Origin: DAOUJI01 sp965219565
Lineage (GTDB): Bacteria; Chloroflexota; Dehalococcoidia; Lucifugimonadales; JAGWBF01
Reading direction: 5' to 3'
DNA length: 64,000 nt
Assembly (NCBI GenBank): GCA_965219565.1
Contig: OZ244780.1
Coordinates: forward strand, 2,170,001 to 2,234,000
The notes below the pieces were generated by a model. The model was not told the origin of the DNA and ran no database searches. It worked only from the letters and a program-made list of their open reading frames with translations. Both the position numbers and the translations under genes were made by a program. Shown piece by piece: positions 1-7,262 of this stretch; position 1 is the first letter of the stretch, and the number at the start of each line of letters is the position of its first letter.

Positions 1-19
1 ACACCGAGGGTTGCTAGAA

Positions 20-229
20 ATGGAGAAAAACCGCCACTGCTCCGGCATCCTCATAACAAAGGACTTGATAGACCAGGAAAACAACAGACACCTGTTTATA
101 CCGAATTCTGAGGCTGCCGTTCCGGTCCCGGAGTACATTTTCGACTTCGCTCGCGTTTCGGAACTAACAATAGAGCCGGACGGAAGCACACCGAGTCGGC
201 CACCGAAGCCATACCAATCTTCCAACTAG
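20..229 (+). CDS. Small hypothetical protein (doubtful)
   Basis: An open frame of about 69 residues from an ATG at position 20 (a TTG nine bases earlier is also possible), ending just before the lipoprotein gene at 243. No motif, membrane segment or family is recognisable. It is Pro-rich at the C terminus and has only a weak purine stretch upstream. It could be the 3' end of a gene that begins before the window or a chance open frame. I keep it only because it fills the space ahead of the next gene. Confidence 0.25.
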   Translation: MEKNRHCSGILITKDLIDQENNRHLFIPNSEAAVPVPEYIFDFARVSELTIEPDGSTPSRPPKPYQSSN

Positions 230-242
230 AGTGCCAAGTTAT

Positions 243-2210
243 ATGACAAGAATGGTCAAACAGATAATCAGTCAAGGAATCCTGCTGATTGCTACCGCCC
301 TGCTGCTAGCGGTCATGGCAGCTTGCGGCGGCGAACCGCAGCCCTACCCGACGTACACCCCGTACCCCACCTACACACCGGCAGCGGCAGCCAGTCCAAC
401 ACTCGGCACTCGTATTGCCGTCCCGCAATCTACACTTTCGGCGTTTAACGGAGCAGCACCGAGCCAACCCGCGCCGACACCCCAACCCATACCCACGCAG
501 ACGCCAACGACGGTCCCCGAGGAGTCCCCCCTTGCGGAAGAAAGGTTCACCACTATCAGCAACGGCAATGGGCACACCTGTGTCTTGCGCTCCGACGGCT
601 CTCCCCTCTGTTGGGGTGTCATCCGTTATAGCAGTCCATCACGTGATGCGTATGGGCGGGGAGCCTACAGAGGGTCGGAGCCGCCGGGTGAGAAGTTCGT
701 CGCCATAAGCGTCGGCCCACGTTACGTTTGCGCGCTGCGCTTAGACGGCTCTCCCTTCTGTTGGGGCGAAGTTCGCTCTGGAGGAAATTACTATGTGGGA
801 GGGCCACCTGCAGACGTGCAATTCACCACCATCAGCAGCGGAGGGGACCACACATGCGCCTTACGGTCAGACGGTTCTCCCGTCTGCTGGGGATCGAATG
901 TCCGCGGACAGGCGCAACCCCCTGGGGGCGAAAAGTTCACAGCCATCAGCAGCGGCTATAGCCACACTTGTGCGTTGCGCTTCGACAACTCCGTCGTATG
1001 TTGGGGCAGCCCCTATTGGCAGACGGCGACACCTTCAGACGAAGAGGTCACCTCCATCAGCAGCGGTTACTTCCACAGTTGCGCATTGCGCACCGACGGC
1101 TCACCCGTATGCTGGGGTAGCGATGAGAGAGGGCAAGCGTCGCCGCCTGCTGGTGAGAGGTTCTCGGTTATCAGCAGCGGCCACGAACACACTTGCGCCC
1201 TACGTTTAGACGGCTCTCCCCTCTGTTGGGGCGAAGATGACTATGGGGAGACATCGCCCCCTGCCGGTGAAAAGTTCTCTGCCATTAGCAGCGGATATGA
1301 GAGCACTTGTGCGCTGCGCTCCGACGGCTCCTACGTCTGTTGGGGTGGCCGTTATCGGGAGACGGTGACGCCATCAGATGAAAAGTTCGCTTCCATCAGC
1401 AGCGGTTCCCTCCACACTTGCGCGCTGCGCTTAGACGGCTCTCCTGTCTGCGGGGGTTACGATAATGAGGGACAAGCATCGCCGCCTAGAAGTGAGCGTT
1501 TCTCGGTTATCAGTAGCGGCCGCGAACACACCTGCGCCCTGCGCTTCGACAGCTCACCCGTCTGTTGGGGTACCCTTTATTTGGAGCCTTCAGGTGAAGG
1601 GTTCGCTTCCATCAGCAGCGGTTACGACTACACCTGTGCACTACGCTCCGACGGCTCTCCCGTATGCTGGGGTGACAATCACTCGGGGCAGGCATCGCCG
1701 CCAGCGGATGAGAATTTCTCGATCATCAGCAGCGGTTACTTCCACACTTGCGCCCTGCGTTTCGATGGCTCTCCCGTCTGCTGGGGTGACGATGAACGGG
1801 AGCAAGCATCGCCGCCCCCGGATGAGAAGTTATCATTCATCAGCGGCGGTTACCTCCACACTTGCGCCTTGCGTTTCGATGGCTCTCCTGTCTGCTGGGG
1901 TGACGATGAGCAGGGACAAGCATCGCCGTCTGCAAGCGAAAAGTTCACAGCCATCAGCAGCGGCTTTGCGCACACTTGCGCCCTGCGTTTCGATGGCTCT
2001 CCTGTCTGCTGGGGTGACGATGAATGGGGGCAAGCATCGCCGCCTGAGGGGGAGCGTTTCTCATTCATCAGCAGCGGTAGCTTCCACACTTGCGCCCTGC
2101 GCTCCGACGGGTCCCATGTCTGTTGGGGTGTCTTTTCTTGGGAGTCATCGCACTGTCCTCTGAAGGCCATTCAATTGGAAGTCGGCGTTATTTGTCTGGA
2201 CAACAACTAG
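243..2210 (+). CDS. RCC1-repeat beta-propeller lipoprotein
   Basis: Predicted exported lipoprotein of about 655 residues. A hydrophobic signal segment ends in a lipobox-like AVMAAC, with the lipidated Cys near residue 28. A Pro/Thr-rich linker follows (about 29-95), then 14 tandem repeats of about 38-40 residues. Each repeat carries a conserved core of the form ISSG-hTCALR-DGSPVCWG, with two cysteines that could pair within the blade. RCC1/BNR-type repeats form seven-bladed propellers, so 14 copies fit two propellers. Binding partner unknown. The start is uncertain among GTG 231, ATG 243 and ATG 252; I prefer 243 because it leaves a standard signal peptide. The repetitive DNA opens long antisense and off-frame reading frames that are not genes. 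Confidence 0.85.
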   Translation: MTRMVKQIISQGILLIATALLLAVMAACGGEPQPYPTYTPYPTYTPAAAASPTLGTRIAVPQSTLSAFNGAAPSQPAPTPQPIPTQTPTTVPEESPLAEERFTTISNGNGHTCVLRSDGSPLCWGVIRYSSPSRDAYGRGAYRGSEPPGEKFVAISVGPRYVCALRLDGSPFCWGEVRSGGNYYVGGPPADVQFTTISSGGDHTCALRSDGSPVCWGSNVRGQAQPPGGEKFTAISSGYSHTCALRFDNSVVCWGSPYWQTATPSDEEVTSISSGYFHSCALRTDGSPVCWGSDERGQASPPAGERFSVISSGHEHTCALRLDGSPLCWGEDDYGETSPPAGEKFSAISSGYESTCALRSDGSYVCWGGRYRETVTPSDEKFASISSGSLHTCALRLDGSPVCGGYDNEGQASPPRSERFSVISSGREHTCALRFDSSPVCWGTLYLEPSGEGFASISSGYDYTCALRSDGSPVCWGDNHSGQASPPADENFSIISSGYFHTCALRFDGSPVCWGDDEREQASPPPDEKLSFISGGYLHTCALRFDGSPVCWGDDEQGQASPSASEKFTAISSGFAHTCALRFDGSPVCWGDDEWGQASPPEGERFSFISSGSFHTCALRSDGSHVCWGVFSWESSHCPLKAIQLEVGVICLDNN

Positions 2211-2418
2211 ACGTCTTCGCAGAAATAGGGATAGCAAATGATATTATCGTGCTTTCCGCCGTCAGGAAAATGTGAGTGGCATCATTTCAGTCCGTTCGTG
2301 GACCAATTTGGTGCTGTTTAAGAAAAGCTTATAGTCGATCAGCTTGTCTTGACTTAGAGAGGGGGACGAGAAGCTGGCCGGAGCGAAGGCCCGCGCCGAC
2401 ATCACCAACACTTACTTG

Positions 2419-2670
2419 ATGGAGATTGAAGCGAACGCTGCCGAGTTCAAGGCCAGCGTGGTAGCCAAGGCAGCCGAAGTCCGCCGATTGCAGGAAATCA
2501 ACGACGCCATCGCCGACGCCATCATCGCCCACAACGACGACATAGAGCGGCAGCTTGCGGCACAGGAAGAGCGAGAGGCGGAGCAGCTTAAGAAGTTGGA
2601 AGACTTGCACATGGAAACGTCAGTAGCCGCAGCACCCGGGCTGGAGATTGCGCCGACAGCTACCCCTTAG
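2419..2670 (+). CDS. Small coiled-coil hypothetical protein, possibly a gene remnant
   Basis: About 83 residues, almost wholly charged and helical, with heptad-like spacing of Leu/Ile/Ala and many Glu/Lys/Gln, ending in a Pro/Ala/Thr tail. The coding-like composition continues upstream of the ATG for about 20 codons to a TGA at 2350, with no good start or ribosome-binding site. The piece may therefore be the 3' remainder of a longer gene. No family recognised. Confidence 0.4.
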   Translation: MEIEANAAEFKASVVAKAAEVRRLQEINDAIADAIIAHNDDIERQLAAQEEREAEQLKKLEDLHMETSVAAAPGLEIAPTATP

Positions 2671-2674
2671 GTTT

Positions 2675-2983
2675 TTACGTACCGGCTTGACGCTCCAGGT
2701 TCAAATAGGCTCTGCGGGCTTCGGCGAAAATCCGCTCCGGCCCTCTTTCGTATTCTTCCCAAATTTTTTTGGTCCGCTTCGCGTAATTGCTCCACCCTCC
2801 AGGCACTGAAGGGTCGAGGTAGTCGAAGTTACATTTGAGTGCCCGTATAGAATTATCATTGTGGTTCATTACCTTGGAGAGCATCTGCACAGCCGGATGT
2901 TTGATTGTCAATCGCCCCTGGTGTTTCAGCTTGAGGTACAACACTGCCAGGGTCTGCTCGCGTGTCCACGTTTGTCCCGCCAT
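2675..2983 (-). CDS. Free-standing N-terminal domain of HNH-endonuclease-type proteins
   Basis: A 102-residue protein starting MAGQTWTREQTLAVLYLKL. It contains the pattern seen at the N terminus of many bacterial HNH endonucleases: a WTREE/Q-LAL start, a 'hP-V/I--LS/A' block, a small-protein 'NFDYLDPS' block and a terminal 'K-IWEEY' block. The HNH nuclease module that normally follows is absent; the reading frame ends and no HNH residues occur nearby. It may be a remnant of a restriction-type gene or a stand-alone DNA-binding domain. Family assignment is from memory of the pattern, so moderate. Confidence 0.5.
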   Translation of the reverse strand: MAGQTWTREQTLAVLYLKLKHQGRLTIKHPAVQMLSKVMNHNDNSIRALKCNFDYLDPSVPGGWSNYAKRTKKIWEEYERGPERIFAEARRAYLNLERQAGT

Positions 2984-3043
2984 TAGATTGTTGCCCTTCG
3001 AGAAAGCTACTGATCGGGAGTGAGCTGCCTGAAGCAGGTTTCA

Positions 3044-3130
3044 TGGTGCCGAGGGAGGGACTCGAACCCACACGCCCTCACGGGCAGCGGATTTTAAGTC
3101 CGCCGCGTCTGCCGTTCCGCCACCTCGGCA
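3044..3130 (-). tRNA. tRNA-Leu (anticodon TAA)
   Basis: An 87-nt class II tRNA with encoded CCA. The acceptor stem TGCCGAG pairs with CTCGGCA, the T-loop is GTTCGAGTC, there is a long variable arm, and the anticodon loop CTTAAAA gives TAA. It is the last of three minus-strand tRNAs. Confidence 0.95.
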
Positions 3131-3141
3131 TCAGAAGTCAA

Positions 3142-3177
3142 AGAAAAAGCAAGCGCAGGGATGAGCTTCCTGCGCTT
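3142..3177 (-). terminator. Rho-independent terminator after tRNA-Cys
   Basis: A 9-bp inverted repeat (AAGCGCAGG / CCTGCGCTT) with a 9-nt loop. Read on the minus strand it is followed by a run of T (3143-3148). It lies between tRNA-Cys and tRNA-Leu(TAA), so transcription from the two upstream tRNAs may stop here. Confidence 0.55.
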
Positions 3178-3192
3178 TTGTGTGCAAACAAT

Positions 3193-3268
3193 TGGAGGCG
3201 ACGGGCGGATTCGAACCGCCGAATAGAGGTTTTGCAGACCTCCGCCTTAACCGCTTGGCTACGTCGCC
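3193..3268 (-). tRNA. tRNA-Cys (anticodon GCA)
   Basis: 76 nt including encoded CCA. Acceptor GGCGACG pairs with CGTCGCC, the discriminator base is U as is usual for tRNA-Cys, the anticodon loop TCTGCAAAA gives GCA, and the T-loop is GGTTCGAATCC. Confidence 0.95.
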
Positions 3269-3285
3269 CTCGTCCTAAACCGAAA

Positions 3286-3373
3286 TGGTGCCGAGGGCGG
3301 GATTTGAACCCACACAGGCTTACGCCTACCACCCCCTCAAGATGGCGTGTCTACCAATTCCACCACCTCGGCA
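3286..3373 (-). tRNA. tRNA-Leu (anticodon GAG)
   Basis: 88-nt class II tRNA with CCA encoded. The anticodon arm CCATC-TT-GAG-GG-GGTGG pairs over five positions and gives GAG. The variable arm is long, and the acceptor stem is the same TGCCGAG as in the other tRNA-Leu of the cluster. Confidence 0.93.
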
Positions 3374-3449
3374 GGAATCCATATTTTACCACATTCTTTC
3401 GGAGTTTCCAGTATTCTCGCATCGATACTGACGAGCGGCCGTTGGGCAA

Positions 3450-4619
3450 TTATGCCCGCCCTACGCCCGGGAAAGCAGGCATCACTTCTTTCGAGATGCG
3501 GGCCGCCTGCTCGTGGAATTGCTCCATCGTGGTCCCCATGGGGCAGGCTATCATAATCTGGTCCAGTCCCGGGTACTTGTCCTCCACCTCCTTGAGATAG
3601 GCGATAGTGTCCTCGGGGCTGCCGCAGAACCAGGCCCGGGTCTTCAGAACATCTTCAAAGTCGCTGCTAGCGGCGATGTGGCGAGCGGCGCCCGACGGGC
3701 CCACCGCCTCCATCTGCTCGTCGCTGTACCGTAACATTCCCAGGGGCGCGGCGAACTTCACGTGCTCCTCGAACAGAGGTCTCAGCCGGTCCTTTGCTCT
3801 CTCGTAGCTGTCGTCCACCTGGCACCAGATTCCCAGCGCCAGACCCTCGCCCAGCTCGGTTTCCCGTCCATACTTGGCATTGGCCTTCTGGTACTCGTGA
3901 ATCCATCCGTCCACGTGGTCAATGGCAGTGCCGGCGATTATTCCCTTGATGCCGTGCTTGGCCATGAAGTCCAGCCCCCGGGGAGAGCCGCTGACCATTG
4001 GCTGCCACATTTCCACGGGAGTGTTGATGGGCCTGGGCACCAAGGTCAGTTCCTTGAGCTGGTAGCCCCTGTATGGAACTTCCGGCGGCAGCGTGTAGTT
4101 CTTTCCCTGGTGAGAAAAAGAATCGTTGTTGAAAGCGGTGAGTATTACTTCCAGCTGCTCTTCGAACAGGTCCCGGTTGGCGTCGGCGTCCAGCATTGGA
4201 GCTCCGAAGGTCTCCACCTCCCGGGTGTGGTAGCCGCGGCCCACGCCGAATATGACCCTGCCCTCGGTAAGCACGTCGGCCATGGCGAAGTCCTCGGCCA
4301 GGCGGATTGGGTGCCACATGGGAAGGATGTTGAACGCGCAGCCCAACTTTATCTTAGTGGTGTGCTGAGCCAGCCAGACGTTGAGCATCAGCAAGTTGGG
4401 AATGCACTCGTACCCCTCCCGCTGGAAGTGGTGCTCCGCCATCCACAGAATGTCGTAACCCAACTCCTCAGTGACCTGGGCCGTCCTCTTCGCCATGTCG
4501 AAGACCTGAATAAGCCGGTCGTTGGAGTAGCGGCGGTCGTTGGCCGGAGTGCCGTCGAAGCCGACGTTGTCTCCTTCCAGCACGTGTCCAGCATATAGTG
4601 TGGAAAATGACTTGATCAT
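3450..4619 (-). CDS. LLM-class flavin-dependent oxidoreductase (luciferase-like monooxygenase)
   Basis: 389 residues with the bacterial-luciferase TIM-barrel pattern: an ILWMAEHHF strand near residue 60, a 'LAEDFAMADVLTEGR' block and a following GVGRGYHTREVE loop that in this family lines the F420/FMN site. These enzymes usually oxidise small substrates with reduced flavin and oxygen; the substrate here cannot be told. A good ribosome-binding site (GGGAGG) precedes ATG 4619. The gene follows the methyltransferase by 30 bp and is the last gene of the operon that begins with the UGA-containing glutaredoxin-DinB gene. Confidence 0.88.
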   Translation of the reverse strand: MIKSFSTLYAGHVLEGDNVGFDGTPANDRRYSNDRLIQVFDMAKRTAQVTEELGYDILWMAEHHFQREGYECIPNLLMLNVWLAQHTTKIKLGCAFNILPMWHPIRLAEDFAMADVLTEGRVIFGVGRGYHTREVETFGAPMLDADANRDLFEEQLEVILTAFNNDSFSHQGKNYTLPPEVPYRGYQLKELTLVPRPINTPVEMWQPMVSGSPRGLDFMAKHGIKGIIAGTAIDHVDGWIHEYQKANAKYGRETELGEGLALGIWCQVDDSYERAKDRLRPLFEEHVKFAAPLGMLRYSDEQMEAVGPSGAARHIAASSDFEDVLKTRAWFCGSPEDTIAYLKEVEDKYPGLDQIMIACPMGTTMEQFHEQAARISKEVMPAFPGVGRA

Positions 4620-4649
4620 GTTTGCCTCCCTTAGCGGCGGCTCCTCCGC

Positions 4650-5444
4650 CTATTGGTCTTTGTGCGCCGTAACTCTGAGACGGCGGTAGTCGGCGGTCCA
4701 AAGACCGTCATGGAACATCACCGGCCTGAGCCGAGATTCGACCTCTGAAACAACCTGCTCCCGCAACTCGTCGGGAAGATGCACCAGAAGTTCGGCCCCG
4801 AACATGGACATCCAATGGCGCATCCCGTTGGGCCCGTCTTCCAACGGGGTGGGCCGGTCGAAAAGCGCGGCGTAGCTCGTGATAATGCCTCTTTCCTCCA
4901 GCCGGGACGTGAAGTCTCCTACACTGGGAAAGTACCAGGGCAGCCCCTGGCCAGGACGGGTATGCCCCACCGATTCCAGGACTTGGTCCACCGCTCTGAT
5001 GATGGCCGCTATGTTCCCCTTGCCGCCCAACTCGACCACCAGCCTCCCGCCGGGCTTGAGGACCTCGCCCAGGGTGGCCATAACTCCGTGGGTGTCCTTC
5101 ACCCAGTGTATGGCGGCGTTGGAAAAGACGGCGTCGAAGGGCTCGTCACAGGTGTACCGAGCGGCGTCGGCCACAATGAACTCTACGTCGGGATAGGCGG
5201 CACGAGCCTTTTCAATCATGGACGGGTCAATGTCCACCCCGACCGCCCCGGCCCCCGCTTTGGAGATTTCTGCGGCCAACCGGCCAGTTCCGCACCCAAG
5301 GTCCAGAATGCGTTCGCCGGGCTGCGGGTCCAACATCTCCACCAACTCCAGCCCGTATTCCGAGACGAAGGCGTGCTTGGAGTCGTAGAGGTCGGCGTCC
5401 CAAGCGCCAACGGTGGTCTGGGCTGGGTTGGACTGATCGTTCAT
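4650..5444 (-). CDS. Class I SAM-dependent methyltransferase
   Basis: 264 residues. The SAM-binding motif ILDLGCGTG lies at residues 46-54, followed by the acidic motif II end GVDIDPSM and a 'DAVFSNAAIHWV' motif IV. That pattern is typical of the trans-aconitate 2-methyltransferase-like branch, acting on small carboxylates or quinone-like molecules. Substrate not predictable. The start ATG 5444 lies 13 bp after the stop of the upstream glutaredoxin-DinB gene, so the two are almost certainly co-transcribed. Confidence 0.88.
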   Translation of the reverse strand: MNDQSNPAQTTVGAWDADLYDSKHAFVSEYGLELVEMLDPQPGERILDLGCGTGRLAAEISKAGAGAVGVDIDPSMIEKARAAYPDVEFIVADAARYTCDEPFDAVFSNAAIHWVKDTHGVMATLGEVLKPGGRLVVELGGKGNIAAIIRAVDQVLESVGHTRPGQGLPWYFPSVGDFTSRLEERGIITSYAALFDRPTPLEDGPNGMRHWMSMFGAELLVHLPDELREQVVSEVESRLRPVMFHDGLWTADYRRLRVTAHKDQ

Positions 5445-5457
5445 CGCGTGAGACGGG

Positions 5458-6219
5458 CTATATCAGCTCTTCCGGGGTGGATATGCCCTCGAAGTCCGAC
5501 GACGACGCGGGCTTTTCGGGTTTGACCTTCAGGTCCGTCTCCATGATGTGGTAGGCCTGCTTCAGGTGGTGGGTCGAGTGGCGCAGGATTATGTGAAGCA
5601 ACTCCAGCACAGTCACCTCGCCTCCGTAGTGGGCGGGGACCACTCGCTCGAACCCCGACGTGTTCCCGCTCTTGAGGAACGCAGTCACGCTTTCCCGCAC
5701 CTCGTGGCCGTACTCGGCGATTTGCTTCGGGGACTTAATTTGTGACGTCTTTTCGTGGGAAGCCTCCATGTCTTCTTTGCTCATGCTTCCGTGCTCGTGG
5801 GCCTGCCACGCCAGCTCCGGGAAGGAGATGATGTGCAACAGCAACTCACGCAAGGTCCTCGGCCGCCACGCGGGAGCTTCGTCCAACTCGACGGGCATAA
5901 GCTGCCCCGCAGTCCTCGAGGCGGCGCCCAGAATGGCTTCGTACTTCTCGGCCAGCCACTGGGCGGACGAAGACAGGTCCACAGCGGTTTCAAGCTCCAG
6001 GACCTCGACGAGCTTCCTGGGGTAGTAGCCGATGACCACCTTCTCGTCGTCGACGATGGTGACCGGAAGGGCCTTTATGCCCCGGCCCTTGAGGAATTCC
6101 CTGGACGCCTCGTCGTTGAGCACGTCATGGTTCTGGAACTCCACGCCGTTGGAAGTGAGGAACGCTTCCAGCGTCCGGCAGCTGAATCAGCCAGGTTGGG
6201 TGAACACTTGAACGTTCAT
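5458..6219 (-). CDS. Predicted selenoprotein: glutaredoxin-like domain (UxxC) fused to a DinB domain
   Basis: Read from ATG 6219, which has a strong ribosome-binding site (AAGGGGGT), the frame runs to 5458 with a single in-frame TGA at codon 11 (6187-6189). Sec inserted there would give MNVQVFTQPGUFSCRTLEAF, a glutaredoxin start with U in place of the first Cys of CxxC (U11, C14). The glutaredoxin fold continues with a cis-Pro block (KALPVTI, Pro about 52) and ends near residue 80. Residues about 90-235 form a DinB four-helix domain with the metal-binding His triad intact (about H129, H214, H218). DinB-fold proteins include bacillithiol and mycothiol S-transferases, so a thiol redox/transferase enzyme is plausible. 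A start at GTG 6144 would discard half of the glutaredoxin fold. A nonsense mutation of TGC/TGT is the alternative; the SECIS-like hairpin and the tRNA-Sec gene in this window favour Sec. Confidence 0.8.
6159..6176 (-). promoter_or_regulatory. SECIS-like hairpin downstream of the in-frame UGA
   Basis: On the mRNA the hairpin is GGACGC-UGGAA-GCGUUCC: six base pairs, one bulged U on the 3' side and a five-base loop with G as its second and third bases. It starts 10 nt after the UGA, so 16 nt separate the UGA from the loop. Bacterial SECIS elements recognised by SelB have a short upper stem, a bulged U, G in the first two loop bases and about 16-37 nt between UGA and loop. The bulge is on the opposite arm from that of E. 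coli fdhF. Seen by hand-folding only. Confidence 0.65.
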
Positions 6220-6515
6220 AGCGACCCCCTTGAGGCCATATGTTTCGGATTATGTACGCACGGAATCAGGGTGTCAACGGGCCGGGTGCGAGGGACATGT
6301 CATGGCCCCAACCTCACCGCGACCATCGCCCTCCGGGAACTCCGCACCTGGCTCCGCGCCTCCGCCTAAGGCCACGCCGTCGAGCTATTCACTGAGGTTA
6401 AAGAATATCGGACTGACATCGGGGAATAGCGCTTGCCAATAAGGCTAGAATACCATTCATGCTCAGTTAAACTGGAGGATGGGGGAGGAGGACATGACTC
6501 GAAGGAGTTGAGCTT

Positions 6516-7262
6516 GTGAGTGAAGTATCAAAAATCGACTGGACGGACACCACGTGGAATCCAGTCCGTGGATGCACCAAGGTCAGCCCAGGATGCAAAT
6601 TCTGCTATGCCCAACGCTTTGCGGAAAGATTTCGAGGCGTAGCAGGACATCCTTACGAGCAAGGATTCGACCTCCGTATGGTTCCCCAAAAGTTGGCAGA
6701 TCCCCTCAAGTGGAAGGAACCCCGACGAATTTTCGTGAACTCTATGAGCGACTTGTTTCATGAAAACATAGAAACAGAGTTCATAGAACAAGTTTTTAAG
6801 ACAATGCATACCGCAAGTTGGCATACCTTCCAGATACTTACCAAGAGGTCTCATAGGCTCCTGGAGCTCGGTCAGCGATTAGCGTGGCCCGATAATGTAT
6901 GGATGGGCGTAAGCGTTGAGAATGAAGGCTACACATATAGGATCGATCATTTGATCAAAGTACCTGCAAAGGTACGCTTTCTCAGCATCGAGCCGTTATT
7001 GGGTCCGATACGTGATCTCAATCTAGATAGCATCGACTGGGTGATAGTTGGTGGAGAATCAGGTGACAAGGCGCGCGCCATGGACTTGCAATGGGTCAGG
7101 ACAATCCGCGATCTGTGCAATGCAAGCGAAACGGCATTTTTCCTAAAGCAGTTGGGAGGCAGGCGTGGCAAGCGGGCGGGCAACGAGGCCCTTTTAGACG
7201 GGCGTTTATGGAGGGACTACCCGAGTCATTCCGAATCGGAGGGAGCAACAATTGCCGCCTGA
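6516..7262 (+). CDS. DUF5131 (phage Gp37/Gp68-like) three-Cys-motif protein
   Basis: 248 residues beginning with GTG after a GAAGGAG site. The N terminus has the family's three-cysteine motif, C20-x6-C27-x2-C30 (GCTKVSPGCKFCYAQ), followed by conserved blocks IFVNSMSDLFH, FQILTKRSHR, SIEPLLG and WVIVGGESG. The biochemical role of the family is unknown; the Cys cluster suggests metal or Fe-S binding. It overlaps the next gene, tcmP, by 11 bp, the recurrent partner arrangement. Codon use is clearly more A/T-rich than in the flanking genes, suggesting recent transfer. Confidence 0.9.
   Translation: MSEVSKIDWTDTTWNPVRGCTKVSPGCKFCYAQRFAERFRGVAGHPYEQGFDLRMVPQKLADPLKWKEPRRIFVNSMSDLFHENIETEFIEQVFKTMHTASWHTFQILTKRSHRLLELGQRLAWPDNVWMGVSVENEGYTYRIDHLIKVPAKVRFLSIEPLLGPIRDLNLDSIDWVIVGGESGDKARAMDLQWVRTIRDLCNASETAFFLKQLGGRRGKRAGNEALLDGRLWRDYPSHSESEGATIAA

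Noticed and set aside
415..2163. Long overlapping open frames on both strands inside the RCC1 gene
   Set aside because: They follow from the repetitive, GC-biased DNA of the real gene; they show no family pattern and repeat in step with it.
3762..4598. Open frame of 278 codons antisense to the 3450 monooxygenase
   Set aside because: Shadow of a well supported gene on the other strand; no recognisable domain.
6187..6189. In-frame TGA read as an ordinary stop, with the gene starting at GTG 6144
   Set aside because: GTG 6144 would cut the glutaredoxin fold in half and has no ribosome-binding site, whereas ATG 6219 has one and the upstream codons give a canonical glutaredoxin start.
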